From Globisporangium splendens (taxonomy: Eukaryota; Oomycota; Peronosporomycetes; Pythiales; Pythiaceae), in contig VFIW01000005.1 of NCBI GenBank assembly GCA_006386115.1, positions 372,001 through 436,000 of the forward strand: a stretch of DNA of 64,000 nt, given 5' to 3'. Below the pieces are notes generated by a model. The model was not told the DNA's origin, did no database searches, and was given only the letters and a program-made list of their open reading frames with translations. Made by a program: the position numbers and the translations under genes. The first letter of the stretch is position 1, and each line of letters begins with the position of its first letter. This document shows positions 9,688 through 21,134 of this stretch, one piece after another.

Positions 9688-11574
9688 ATGAAACCATCGT
9701 TCGTGGCGCTGCTTGTCCTCGCGCTGATGCGCTCAGCATCGACTTCGGCGCAAGGCGGTGACCTCCAAGCCGAGTTCTTGCGCTGGAAGGCGAGTCCGGC
9801 GGGTCAGATCGCGTACCGAGACGGTCACGTGCCGAACCACGTCAGTCGCACGCGTGGTCTCGTGGCAGCCGACGCCGACATCCCGTCGACTGAGGAGCTT
9901 TTGCGATTTGAAAACGCCAAAGCAGCAATCGCGCGACTCGAGCAGGAGCAGCCCCAGGCCAAGTTCACACTGGACACGCCGTTTGCGCTGCTCACGTCGG
10001 ACGAGTTCGCCGCGTATGTGCAAAAGAATGACATCGATGGGTTCCGCAAGGTGCTCGACGAGCAAGTCGAGACGGCAACGATGTCGAACAGCACGAACAG
10101 CAGAGGTAATCGCAGACTTGCAATCAGTGAACGAGAGCTGTTGTCCGCCGCTGATGTCATCGAGGTGGACTGGACGAAGAGCGGTTGTGTCAACACCGCG
10201 ATGGACCAAGGTCAATGTGGTGTGAGCTGGGCATTCGCCGCCGTTGCTGCGCTCGAGTCGAACTACTGCATCACCACCGGCAAATTGCACCAGCTCTCCG
10301 TCCAAGATGTGATCAGCTGCAGCAATCCAACGGGACTCGACGCGTGCCGACCGGGTGGGTCGAGTGAGAGCGCCTACAACTGGATCGCTAATGTGAACGG
10401 TGGCTCCATCTGCACGGAAGCCACGTACCCGTACGCGTCGGCGACGGGCGTCGCACCATACTGTCGACGTACCGACGGCTCGGGCTTCACGTGCACGAAG
10501 CCAGACCTTGGCGCGTACTTCTACAGGTCCTTTGACGTGCAAGATCACCGGGTGCTCGAGCGCTTGGTCTCGGGGCTTCCCGTGGCCACGCTCGCGACGA
10601 CCGGCGTGCCCATTTTCCAGTACTACGCCAGCGGTGTGATCATGGGCAACGAGCAGGCGTGTCCGAGTGCGAAACTGGACGCTGCGCTTCTCGTTGTCGG
10701 GTACGGAGTCATTGACGGAGTTCCTTACTGGAAAGTACGCAACTCGTGGAGCAAGTGGTGGGGTCAGGGCGGCTTTGCGTACGTTGAGCGCGGGTTCGCT
10801 GGCACGACCACAGGTGCGTGTGGCGTGGAGACCCAGGCGTACTGGCCGATCTTCGTCGATGCGTCCCACCCAGGCGTCGACATGCGCTGCAGCGCGCAAC
10901 GAACTGCCATCGAACTGACAGGCGAGACTTTCTACATCGAGTCCCAAGTGAGCGCAGCAGCGTGCTGCAACTTGTGCAAAGAGCGCGTGGGCTGCGTCGG
11001 GTACACGTGGTACGTGCAGACGAGCGCGTGTTACCTCAAAGCGAGCATCGACGGTGAGACTGTGAACGCAGCTGGCGGCTTGGCGACGATCTCGGGCACG
11101 TTGATCGCCAAGTCGGACGCAACCCAGCAATGTAGCATCAAGGACAACCTCGACTTTCCTGGGAACGACGTGCTCACGGTCCTCACGACCACAGCCGAAG
11201 AGTGCTGCGACAAGTGCACGGCGTACGGTCCGTGCCACGCGTTCACGTGGTCCAATTTTCTCGGTGGCTCGTGCTACATGAAGAGCAAGCAGCCTGTGGT
11301 CGCGACGGCCGTGAGTTCGCCCGTGACGCCACCAAGTCTGAGATCGGGCACGGTGTACAAGTGCCAGCCTCTGAAGAACAACACGGACTTCAAGGGTCAA
11401 GATATCGGGAACACGAACGCAGCAACGGCTTCCGAGTGCTGCGGACTGTGCCGCGCCACCAGCGAGTGCAGTGCGTTCTCGTGGACGTCGTACAACGGCG
11501 GCACGTGCTGGTTCAAGGGTGCGGACGCGACTCGCATTGCTGGGGCTGGAGTCATTTCCGCATCCGTCAACTAG
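9688..11574 (+). CDS. Secreted papain-fold pseudoprotease with three PAN/Apple domains (paralogue 1)
   Basis: The 628-aa protein starts at MKPSFVALLVLALM, a good signal peptide; the frame opens ten codons earlier only at a TTG. A prodomain of the I29 type follows (about residues 60-110), then a C1A papain fold with DQGQCGVSWAF near residue 174. The papain active-site Cys is Ser here, and the His position (papain DHA) reads DAA near VGYG. The Asn-Ser-Trp motif (RNSW) is kept. The C-terminal third has three cysteine-rich PAN/Apple modules (about 398-455, 481-540, 558-615), each with ECC/ACC..C and a CY or CW cysteine, likely to bind carbohydrate or protein outside the cell. Proteolysis by a cysteine mechanism is unlikely. 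The first 130 or so codons are almost identical to paralogue 2 and the rest is clearly diverged. No intron is seen. Confidence 0.88.
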   Translation: MKPSFVALLVLALMRSASTSAQGGDLQAEFLRWKASPAGQIAYRDGHVPNHVSRTRGLVAADADIPSTEELLRFENAKAAIARLEQEQPQAKFTLDTPFALLTSDEFAAYVQKNDIDGFRKVLDEQVETATMSNSTNSRGNRRLAISERELLSAADVIEVDWTKSGCVNTAMDQGQCGVSWAFAAVAALESNYCITTGKLHQLSVQDVISCSNPTGLDACRPGGSSESAYNWIANVNGGSICTEATYPYASATGVAPYCRRTDGSGFTCTKPDLGAYFYRSFDVQDHRVLERLVSGLPVATLATTGVPIFQYYASGVIMGNEQACPSAKLDAALLVVGYGVIDGVPYWKVRNSWSKWWGQGGFAYVERGFAGTTTGACGVETQAYWPIFVDASHPGVDMRCSAQRTAIELTGETFYIESQVSAAACCNLCKERVGCVGYTWYVQTSACYLKASIDGETVNAAGGLATISGTLIAKSDATQQCSIKDNLDFPGNDVLTVLTTTAEECCDKCTAYGPCHAFTWSNFLGGSCYMKSKQPVVATAVSSPVTPPSLRSGTVYKCQPLKNNTDFKGQDIGNTNAATASECCGLCRATSECSAFSWTSYNGGTCWFKGADATRIAGAGVISASVN

Positions 11575-12142
11575 TCGCACAGTTTTTTGTCCAGTTGAAG
11601 CAATCGAAGGCTGTGAAATAGGGTAAAGTCCCTTGCTTCATCCGTTCTCTTTGAAAGTCTATGCAAATAGGGATTACTCGTCGACTTAACCTTCACGTAT
11701 CAGTGACACCTTTGAGCATTTCTGTGTTTCGCATCTGTCAACTGAATCGTCAAAGCGGCTATTTTAGCAACTGAGTGTATAAGATAAAGTCCACCTGTCC
11801 ACAAATCATTGAATCGCGTGTGTTGAATTGCTGCGAAGGGGGAAGAGGGAGGGAGGGAAGTGTGGTGTTTCTGCTCTCACAATTGAATGTGGTGTGGCGA
11901 GCGTGGAGCGACGGCTGTGGGGAAGAAGTGAGTTCTGCACGACAGCGGCGACGCGCATCAACCGCATTCAGAAGCGCAGTGCACGCGTGCGTGACGAGAC
12001 AGAGCGAAAGCAACAGCACGTGTGTGTGCGTGTACTCCTGTGTGATAATTGCGCCGCGAATAGCAGCCCGTGCGTTTTTCTCGAACAATCTGCCATTTCC
12101 GCCCAGTTTGAGCAGCCAAAGGAACTCACCAGAGAAGCAACA
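11575..12142. other. Intergenic region before the TAF4-like gene
   Basis: No gene is seen. The stretch contains a purine-rich GGAAGAGGGAGGG tract near 11840 and TG-rich sequence near 12020, probably promoter and 5' untranslated DNA of the next gene. Confidence 0.5.
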
Positions 12143-15100
12143 ATGAGCGCGCCGATTGACGATCTGCTGTACGGTGGTGACGACTCTGGAGACGAGGACG
12201 AAATGACGTGTACGTGTGTGTGTGTTTAATGCTGCTGCGTTGTCGCTAGTTATCGTGACGTGGTGTAGGTGCTTTTGTAGCTGCTGTGCCGATGCCGTCG
12301 TTTGGATCAGCGCCGATGATTGCAGCGCCCGCGTCCCTGCCGCTCACGGCGGGGATACCGCCTGCGCTCACATCCTCCAAGCCCACGACCACGGGTCTGA
12401 TCAATGCGGTGCCGCCCACGAGCGTTGGCGCGATGACCAACGCCGCTGGATCCGCGCCACTCGGCGTTGGCAGCATTGGGATGAAGCCGACGCTCACAGG
12501 TGCGCCACTTGGAGCTCCAAGTGCAATCCACGCGGCAACGGGGGCTGCAAACGCTCTGCGGCAACCGCCGCTCGCGAATCATCCAGCAGGTGTGGTAGAT
12601 GTGGAAACTGTGTGATCGCATTCAAGGACATGAAGCTTAAGTGTGTGTATTATTGTTGCGGACCTCCATTGTTTATTTATTTGTGCCTTTGCCATCGTCA
12701 GCGTCCAGACCACTCAAACCTCCAGGACAACCGCCAGTTGCAGCCCCAGCGCCAGTGAAGCAGACTCCTGGATCCGGCCAGCAGATGTTCCAGCAAATGT
12801 TTGCGCTGTTGAAGCAAATGCTGTCACCAGAACAGTATGCTCAGTTTTACTCCGAGATGCGCAGTGGCAACGGGGTACGTTTGAGTTGAAGGCGAACCCC
12901 ATTCTCGAGAAAACAAAGCGAGTACTGACTGACTGTGTGTTTGTGTCTTTCTCAGAATGACATTAAGTCGATTATGGATATTATCAAGCGCATTGCAGGC
13001 GATGCGACCTTTTCGAGTCTGATTCAGAAACTTGAGCTCTCAAGATCGTTTCCAGCGGCTGTCGTAAGATGTCTTTGGTTCTTAGGTACTCCATGTTGGA
13101 TACTTTTTTTGATCCTCGTTATGTATTCCTTGTATGCAGACTACGCCGAATGCAAATGTCGTCAAGGCAGAGCCTGCAGGTGGACATCCTGCAGCGGCGA
13201 CAGCGTCTCCGGCGTCGAGACCGCTGGTTGCGAGAACGGCAGGTCCACTAGCCACGACTACAGCAACAGCTCCAATGGCAGCCGCTGCAGTGGCTCCAGC
13301 TGCTAGTGTGCCAGTAGCTACACCTACTGGTGCTGTTGTTTCTCCTGGACTTGCTGGAAGAACTACAGCTCCAGCAGCGACAGCGCAACGCCCAGCCTTG
13401 GCACAGAAGCCTCCGTCCATCAATACCTCAGCGACCGCAGGTGGTGTTGCGCCTGTATCGGTCCCGATAAAGTCAGAACCGGCACTATCGACCACGACGA
13501 CGCCAGCTCCAGCTTCCACGACACCAACGACGACGTCGCCTGCTGCTGCTGCCTCGAAGAACGAACAGCTTGAAAAAATTCAGTTCGCGAAGAAACTGCT
13601 GTTCCATGCGTCGACGTGCACGTTGTCGCCTGGTGTGTGCCAAGTGAAGAAATGTGACGATGTGCGCCGTGTTTTCAAACACAGTGCGTCGTGTGGGGGA
13701 GCTCGAAGCTGCACGCATTGTGAGCAATTGAAAGGTCTCGTGAAGTATCACGCCAAGGAGTGTCTGGTAGCTGCAAACGACCACTGCGCGATTCCATTTT
13801 GTGATGCACTGCGACGCGCGTACATTTCCGCAGCAGCAGCAACGTCAGCTGCAAAGTCCAAGGGTTCGCTCTCGACTATGGGGGTGAACAGTGGTGCAGG
13901 TGGCGCAGCAGCATCGCGAGCCGGTATGACAAGTGATGACGACGATGACAATACGCCATTGTCATCTGCGGTCAGCAAAGCCAAGAAGAATTCCGCGAAA
14001 GCGAAGTCGCCGAAAGCGTCTCCAACGGTCCGAATAACGAATACCGCTTCGCCAGCGACCTCAACATCGTCGTCCAGTGCTGCATCGAAAAAGAAAGGAG
14101 CGACCGCATCAACTGCAGCAAAGCCTCCAGCCAATATCGCCTCAACAGCGACGACCGCGAATTCTGCTGCTACGCCAGCAGCTGCTGCAAACAAACCAGC
14201 CCAGGCGGCGAAGCCGACTGTGACGGCGAACATGACTGTCGAATATGGGCGGCTGCTCCAACTCATCCTGCACGTGCAGAAGTGTACGACGACCGCGTGT
14301 CCTGTCGGTGAAGAGTGTGCCGAGGCGAAATCGCTCCTCCGCCAGATCAATTCCCCGAATGCACCGGTAAGTGCCTGGTTTGTCGATATCATTGCATCCA
14401 CTTGCAACGTTGTTTAATATCGATGCATTTGTGATGTCAACATTTTTTGCACATCGGTACGGGAACGACTCCAGGTTCGCGCAAAGACGTACAAGCAAGT
14501 GTATTCCCACCACAAAGTGTGTCTCGCGAAGAACAACACGGCAAATTGTCCAATGTGTAAGATTGGAATGCGACCGATCATCATTCCCACCGACACAAAC
14601 CCGATTGCATCTCCTGGATCGCAGTCGACTGTAGCGGGGAGCTCGGGAGCTGCTGGCGCGAACTCTGGAGCAGCTGCTTCAGGTTCGAGTTCGCCATCGG
14701 CTGCGTTGTCGAAGCGAAGCAATAGTACAGTGACGCCATCACCTCGATCACCGTTGAAGAAACAGCGTACGGGTGGAAACAGTCGCGCCAAGGCTGCAGC
14801 TCCTCTACCAGATCCTGCAGCCCAAGGTGGAGCTGAACAATCGGGACATGATCTGATCCAAGCAGGTGTGGCTGACATTCGCAAGGAAGCAGATGTGCTG
14901 ACGCATACGAGTATTGATTTGAGTAGCGAACGGCGAACGATGATGGATGGCACGCTGCGACGCCGGCTCAATTCGGAGCATCTCCCATGCAAGAAGGAGG
15001 AGTGGGTTGAAAAAGATTTATTTAATTCAGCGATGTTGAGGAACCAGATGCGAGAAATCGGACGACGCTGCGGTGTCCACATAGGAAATCATACGAACGA

Positions 15101-15683
15101 AGTGATGTCGTACGCGCTGCACGAATACTTGAAGCAAGTGATCGAAGAAATGGTGGAGATCTCCAAGCAGCGATGCGACCTGGAGGCGCAGGCGCTCGAA
15201 CAATTGCAGAAAAGCGAAGACGACTCTGGCACTAAGCACGTGGAGCTGACTGCTACCGATATCCTCCGCGTCTCGTGTGAAGACTCGTTCTCGCGCTTGC
15301 GACAAGAGGATCTCGCGTTACGCTCGCGGCTTCTTGAAGATGCAAAGCGCGAAGAACTGGCAGAAAAAGAGCGTGCGAAGAAGCGTAAGAAAGTGGATCG
15401 AAGCAAGTTGAACCAAGAAGAAAAGGACGAAGCCGAGATGGATATTGAAGAGCTCGCCGTGAAGGATTTGAAAGATCGATTGCTCCAGGAAGACAAGGAT
15501 GGTGTCGTCAAGGTCGATGGTCGTGTGAACGAAAGTATCTCGACCAAGTTTACAAGAAAGCTGGACAACCAAGTGACCATGGAAGACGCTACTTATTGGT
15601 TACAGAATCAGAAGCCGTACATCAGCCCCAAGCTGTTTGTGCGAGCGGAAGCAGCGCGTATTGTCACCAAATCGCTTACCTAA
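12143..15683 (+). CDS. TAF4-like TFIID subunit with TAZ zinc fingers
   Basis: Six exons join in phase: 12143-12209, 12269-12589, 12702-12874, 12956-13063, 13140-14366, 14475-15683, giving 1034 aa with canonical GT-AG sites. A Pro/Ala/Thr-rich N-terminus is followed by an RST-like helical domain (about 155-212). A clear TAZ zinc finger spans about 364-452 (HASTC, HSASC, CTHC, HAKEC, CAIPFC). A second, shorter TAZ-like block lies at about 589-671 (HVQKC, HHKVC, CPMC) and is split by the last intron. The C-terminal 250 residues match the TAF4 histone-fold/TAF4 domain (LRNQMREIGRRCGV, EVMSYALHEYLK, then a basic coiled coil). TAF4 pairs with TAF12 in the TFIID complex in the nucleus; TAZ fingers normally occur in CBP/p300 coactivators and bind activation domains. 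Long Ala/Ser-rich linkers separate the domains. Confidence 0.82.
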
Positions 15684-16083
15684 GGCGGAGTATTTTTGTC
15701 GCGGTGATACGACAGAATACGCACTCGTGGATCGACTCGTGCAGGTAGGCATGCTAGGTTGTTGATGCGCATAGGTGCGTGATGATGGATCGACTACTGC
15801 ATGCGCAGCGATAGATAGGTTTCAGTAAATGCAGCGTTTTTCTTCTGCTTTGCTGTCTTTGGCATCCACAAAGTTGTAAGTTTATTGAACCACAACCTTC
15901 AATACCTCAGATGACACAGTCTGCTGCATCAACAAATTGGACAGTCTCGTTTTGCAGAGCCAAGCCAGCACGGCTTCGTATCACATCAGTCCTCTGGGAA
16001 ACACACATGACGCTCACGATATGCTGTATGCTATACGCTCACATCAATGAAGGACTAGCACACACAGAGTACAAACACCTTGT
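15684..16083. other. Tail-to-tail intergenic region between the TAF4-like and Rieske genes
   Basis: This is the 3' flank of both convergent genes. I see no coding sequence or repeat in it. Confidence 0.5.
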
Positions 16084-16838
16084 TTATTCAAAACGGGAAT
16101 GGATCTTCACTTCTCCCTTTTGGAGCTTTTCGGGAATCTTCATCGGCTTGAACGCGTACAGATCCGACATGATGATCGCGCTCCCTACAGACAATAATAC
16201 ACGCCACGTTCATGTTAGTAGTCTCATGAGTTACACATGTACGCAAGTTCAATCTGTGTCCACCCGCACCTGGAATGAGCGACGAGTCGGCGACGTACAC
16301 GTCTTCGCCATTGCGGATCTCCACAAAATGCGTTCGCTGCTTCACGCCCTTGGACTTTACTTTTGGCGGCGATGGCTGCGATCTGCCCTTGCTGTCAAGT
16401 GCCATATCCATGCCCATGTACAGACCCTCGCCCGTTTCCACGGCGATGTGGTACGCATGCCAGGGGCACTTGACGGTCACTTTTCCACCCATTTCTTCAA
16501 TGTCGCCGTTCACCAACGGACCGCCGTGGTCTGCACAAATGACGGGCAAGTGCATACACACACCACAGCCGTGCGTGAGCATGTCCAGATACCGCCATGT
16601 ATAAAGCCGCAAACTCATACGCAATGATGCATAGCAACTTACGATAGCATGCCTGATCCATGCAGTAGATCTGTCCCTTGATGTGGAGCAGCATGACGCT
16701 GCGCTTTGAGGACGGCAGCAGCACGCAGCGGCGAGAGCCCTCGGGGATCTCGTCCACTTTGCACACGAACTCGTACGAGAGTAGCTCGTGCATCGCGGCC
16801 TGCGCTTCCGCGGCGGCGGCGGCGGAGGCGTCGGCCAT
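16084..16838 (-). CDS. Rieske [2Fe-2S] domain protein (RFESD-like)
   Basis: Three exons read on the minus strand: 16838-16643, 16530-16270, 16184-16084, giving 185 aa in phase with GT-AG introns. The cluster-binding motifs are ACYHHGGPL and KCPWHAYHI, that is C-x-H and C-x2-H. The first intron falls between the Cys and His of the first motif, so the motif is seen only after splicing. The layout matches small soluble Rieske proteins such as animal RFESD (GGPLxxGDIE, CPWHxYxI, TGEGLY). It probably acts as an electron carrier or oxygenase-type ferredoxin; its partner is unknown. The N-terminus is Ala-rich (MADASAAAAAEAQ). It is divergent from the DUF2009 gene, with 268 bp between the two ATGs. 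Confidence 0.85.
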
Positions 16839-17106
16839 CTTCCCTTCTGGTGGTCTTGTCAACAATGCGTCTCTTTTGCATCGGAAGAGCTCCAAACGAA
16901 CAGGATTGGCTACAAATAATTCTTTCTTTGCTTTCATTTGCTATAAACAAATACAGACAGATACAGCCAATTGGAAAGCCATGTTGTGTTTACGCTTCTA
17001 TGATTGGCCTAAAACTGATCCATGCGACACAAATATCGTTGCATGATCCAAACAAACCCCCAAAGCTAACGGAAGGAAACGAAGGAAGACGCAGGACTCG
17101 GCGGCG
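16839..17106. promoter_or_regulatory. Shared divergent promoter region
   Basis: The 268 bp between the Rieske ATG (minus) and the DUF2009 ATG (plus) must hold both 5' ends. A CTTTCATTTGC element near 16931 resembles an oomycete initiator loosely; no other element is convincing. Confidence 0.4.
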
Positions 17107-19270
17107 ATGAGCGACGAGGACGCGCCAGTGGAGTCGACGCAGGAGCGCCTCACGCGCATCAGCCGCATGCGCACGCTCTCGGCCATGCTCGACGACGACG
17201 TAGACGAGCAGCTGCCTCCCGAGCTGCTCGCGATGTTCACGGAGAACAACGCCAAGCTGAAGACCGCCGCCGCCGCCGCCGCAAACGCGGAGAATGGGGA
17301 CGAGGACAACGCGAACGACTTTCTGTGCGTCGAGTGCCGCGCCCACGAGTCCGAAGTGTTCTGCGAGCAGTGCCACGACTACTTCTGCGAGCTGTGCTAC
17401 GGCGGCCAGCACCGCAAGGGGAACCGCAAGAAGCACACGTTCCAGCCGCGAATCGTGCAAGCGGACGCCTCCAAAGCGAAAGAGGCGACGACGGCGACGT
17501 CAGTGACTGCGAGCGGATCTCAGATGCTCGACAGCGGGGACGAGTCCAATGAGGTGCGTGCTGCGGTACCATTGCTCAGATGGATGAGACGGAAGTACTA
17601 ATGATATCATCATGGATCGCTGTCTGTTTGCTACTTAGGAGGACGACGACGACGACGAGGACCTTGAAGGTGACAGCAGTAGTAGTGAGCGTAGTGACGA
17701 TGATGAGTCGCCCTCGTCTTCCCGTGGCACCCACAACCGGCGTAACATTTGTAACTTGATGGGCCATTTCTTCCTAGGTGCAGGCTATCCATACAAATCG
17801 ATCACCGCGACCATCAAGGACAAGCCGGACGCAGTCAGCACCAGCGGCACTGCAGCAGCGCAAGATGGACCCGGAAGCATGCTCGAGCGCGCCAAGTACA
17901 TCCCCGTGCGACTCACATACGAGGAGCGCAAGCTCCTGCGCACCCTCGAGGCGGCGCTCTGCGTCAGCAACTACACGGACAAGCTGGATACGCCGGCGTA
18001 CTTGCCCCAGGCAAAGCGTGTGCGGATGCAGCTGCAGGACATTTGCGGGTTTCTCACGGGCATCGCCGTGGCGTCCGACTACAGAGCGGGCCAAGCGGTG
18101 CTGGACGAGAAGAACTTTAGCGAGCACAGCGAGTTTTACCAGGAGATCTTCGAGCTGGGGCGTCGATACAAGATCATGAACCCGGAGAAAATGCGCGGCG
18201 AGTATGGCAAGCTTATGTACTTGCTGCAGGACGCGATGAGTCCGGAGATCCAGGACCTGCTGGGCTTTTCGTGCCACCAGAAGATCCGCACGGTGTATGA
18301 CGTTCTCGAGGCTGCGAACGCGCTCGGCGTGCTTCGCGATGCAAAGATCGAGATTGCGACCATGGTCGTGGCGCCTGAGGGCAAGTCGCGTCCCCAGATC
18401 CAGCGACAGATTAAGCTCAAGGAGAACGCGATCCGAGAGATCAGCACGAACTACGCCAACCGCCAGATCTCGCGCGACGGGATCCAGCAGTGTCTGTACT
18501 CGATCGCCGACAACAACTACCACTTGTACTTTGAGCGCGACCCGATCGACCGCATGATCACGCTCCTGACGACGTGCTTCCACCCGGACAAGGAGGACGA
18601 CGGGTACTCGCTCTCAATCGTCAGCGGCAACGACGGCGCGCGACTCTCGCACTCGCATGCGCGGCAGTACAACTACGTGCTGCAGTCGCTGACGCTGTGG
18701 CGCGAGATCGCGCACGACATGTTCCGATTATGGTGCCTCACGGACGATGACTTGCTCGCCGATGGTACGAAGTACTCGCTCGTGGACACGGGTCAGGGGC
18801 TGCACCGCATCCAGCCTGCGCCGCGGGTCACACGTGCGATGCACGTGATCCTGCACAGCACGCAGCGCCGTCTCGATGCCTGGGTTGGCTCGAGTGTGAT
18901 TCACTTGGGCGACAAGAACGTCCCGAACGCGCTCATGTTTATCGACAAGTACACGCAAGTGGGCCACATCCTGCGTCCGATCGTGAAGACAGTCGACGGC
19001 ATTGATGCGCTCTGCGCGACGTCGAGCGGCTTGAACAAGTACATTGAGAAGACGTTTGGTGGCGCCGCGAAACTCAAGCGTGCGATCCTGGCGGACTTCT
19101 TCCGTGAGGCGTTCGATGGCAGTGGTGCCGACAATTTCTTCGAAGCTGGGTCGTGTATCGACGGCCGCCTCACGAGTGCGTGGAACTGGTGCTCGAACCT
19201 GCACAAGAAGCCGTTTTTCCCCGTGTTCAAGCTCGCGGGCTTTGTCGGCTTTGACGGCAAGTTTGGATAG
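17107..19270 (+). CDS. B-box zinc finger plus DUF2009 (UPF0652) protein
   Basis: Two exons, 17107-17553 and 17639-19270, join in phase (GAG|GTGCGT ... CTTAG|GAG) to give 692 aa. Residues about 75-115 form a B-box-type zinc finger (CVECRAHESEVFCEQCHDYFC order of cysteines, then two histidines in HRKGNRKKH). An acidic Asp/Glu/Ser tract follows the junction. The rest matches the conserved eukaryotic DUF2009 domain: YIPVRLTYEERKLLRTLEAA, ALCVSNYTDKLD, YKIMNPEKMRGEYGKLMYLLQD, FVGFDGKFG at the end. The family has no settled biochemical function that I know of. The gene is complete and well conserved, so a housekeeping role is likely. Confidence 0.85.
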
Positions 19271-19428
19271 AGAATGTGCACGAACGAGCGAGCCAACGAT
19301 GAGAAAGAGGAGAGAGAGAGAAAGACAAATCGAGGATCAGCATTAGAAGACTGATGATAGAGAGACAAGGTACGAATGTTTCAATCAAAAGCACATCGAC
19401 TTTGTATGTGCACTTGTGCCTTTATGTC

Positions 19429-20791
19429 TTAAGCTTTCAAGTGCGCGAGTTCCAAGTGGCTTTCGAGCGCTGTGAGGTGGGCACACAGGTCCTCCATGTA
19501 CGTGAACGGCGGGTGCATGCGTCGTTTCCAGATCTGAAGTTCGTATCGTTTCAGCACGCCCGCATCAACCCTTGCATCGACGTGCTCGTTGCTGGTAGTG
19601 TTCTTACTGTCACCTACACGATGCAGTTGCAGATCTTGCACAAGCTGCAGCCACGCGTCCATTGCTGCGTCGAAGAACTGCACGTACGCAGTGTCGCGCT
19701 CGTCGTGCCTTCGCCATTTCCACGTTCGGAACCAGCGCTTGAAGATCTCGAAGAGCAACTGCCGTTTTTGTTCGCTCGTCCACTCGCTGGCGAGCGTGTG
19801 TCGTGCAGCTTGAATGTCGCCGTCGCTCGAGACGACGCTGCGGAAGCGCTCGCTGACGGTGATGGACACTTTGACGAGGTTGCCAAACGCCGGATCCGAT
19901 GACCGCGTGTCGTAGATGACGCGCACGAGGTTGGCGACTTCCTGCTGCCCTTCAAACATCCACAGCGGCCAGATGCGTCGCAAACAACCCACCATACGAT
20001 GAATCTTCGGTTCTCCTTTGTACGCGACGCCGAACACGTCGTGCACGTCGGACACCGTCTCCAGGGACAGTTTGATGAGCAACTTGCTTCCGACCACGTC
20101 TTTCGGCAGCTCGCCTTTGAAGTTTGGTGTCTGCGTCGTGTTCAGTAGCGCCGAGGGTGCGTCCAAAGCTAGTGCTGGGTGTGGAAATCCTGAGAACCCA
20201 GGTGCACTCGGTGATTGCGGTACAGTCGGCGGCCGCAATGCACTCCCCGGAGTCTTCGTGGCTGGCGAGCGCAAGTGGTCTGTGAGTAGCAAAAAATCCA
20301 CAATCGCCTCGTGGCCGAGCCGCACTGCGATGTGCAGCAACGTGTCCCCCAATACGAGCTTTCCCTGCTCGACCGCGGCGAAAAACTCCATTTTCTCGTC
20401 CATGAGTGCATTCTGCTTCTCTTCGCGCTCCAGCGAGTCGGTGATGGCGTCGACTTGGACTTGCTCGTGCATGCAAATGTCCAGGTACGTGGCTCTTGAG
20501 ATCTAATGCGTGTGTGAGGACACACCCATGACTGTGATTTAACCGGGGTTCGACGAGCGCAAATGAGTGTTGACACGCACCTGCAACGCGTTGAGCGATG
20601 AGTCAAAGCAGCGCCGAAGCGCATCCAAATTGTTGTGATACGCCGCCAATGCCTGCAGCAGGAAAAGATAACGAGGTCAGTGAATCTATGAGGGATGCCA
20701 CTGCATCCATGTGCCAGGGAGCGCCTTAGAACGAGACCATTTGCCGAAATCGCAGCGCGTCCCGCGGTGGCGCGCTATGCGCCTGCCCCAT
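19429..20791 (-). CDS. Small ankyrin-like protein with possible N-myristoylation signal
   Basis: Three minus-strand exons fit in phase 0: 20791-20738, 20652-20581 and 20502-19429, giving 399 aa. The first exon encodes MGQAHSAPPRDALRFRQM, a good N-myristoylation signal (Gly2, Ser6). The donor after it (GTCTCG) is weak, so exon 1 is tentative. Exon 2 encodes ALAAYHNNLDALRRCFDSSL. One ankyrin-type repeat is clear (GDTLLHIAVRLGHEAIVDFLL); a Pro/Ser-rich linker and a C-terminal domain rich in Trp and basic residues (FEIFKRWFRTWKWRRHDERD) follow. I do not recognise the C-terminal domain. The gene is tail-to-tail with DUF2009. A membrane-tethered adaptor is an inference only. Confidence 0.65.
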
Positions 20792-21134
20792 TGGTTCAAC
20801 AAAGAGAATCAAACAGAGCTTTGGGTGGTTAAAAGTGAGCTTTGGTGCTTGGAACGTAACGAAACGGTTGCAACTGACTGATCAGCAAGAAGGAATGCAT
20901 GTCACTTTCAGTTCAGAAAAGTGACATGGCTACAATCTGGCTTCTCAAGAAAGAAGGCGGCGATACAGAGAAGAGTCGAAACTCCTCAAGACACACAACC
21001 AGGCATTCATCTACGCATGCGTAATGCAAAACAGCGCTTTGGGAATGGACATTCAGATTTCAGCGGTGTGAGGATAACCTAAGCCAGAGAGACAACGTGA
21101 CCACAAGGTAGAGTTGCTGACCAGCAAGTCTTCC
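20792..21134. other. Intergenic region between the ankyrin-like gene and pseudoprotease 2
   Basis: This is promoter DNA of the ankyrin-like gene and 3' flank of pseudoprotease 2. No coding sequence or repeat is seen. Confidence 0.5.

Larger units (their letters stand above)
1..10093 (+). repeat. Inverted repeat arm A (partner 22583-39387)
   Basis: Nearly identical in inverted orientation to 22583-39387 once the MULE (23511-29598) and the short retroelement (36445-37043) are removed. It contains kinase, aminotransferase pseudogene, ankyrin-kinase, relic exon and the 5' part of pseudoprotease 1. The outer limit is beyond the window start. The inner limit is the sequence ATGTCGAACAGCA. Confidence 0.92.

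Noticed and set aside
9733..11580. 615-codon open frame antisense to pseudoprotease 1
   Set aside because: It is a composition shadow: Arg/Val/Ala-rich, no domain, and the sense frame has clear homology and a signal peptide.
13748..14407. Ala/Val/Phe-rich open frame antisense to the TAF4-like gene
   Set aside because: It mirrors the Ala/Ser/Lys linkers of the sense protein; the hydrophobic look is an antisense artefact.
17774..18583. 269-codon open frame antisense to the DUF2009 gene
   Set aside because: It lies opposite a strongly conserved domain and has shadow-like composition.
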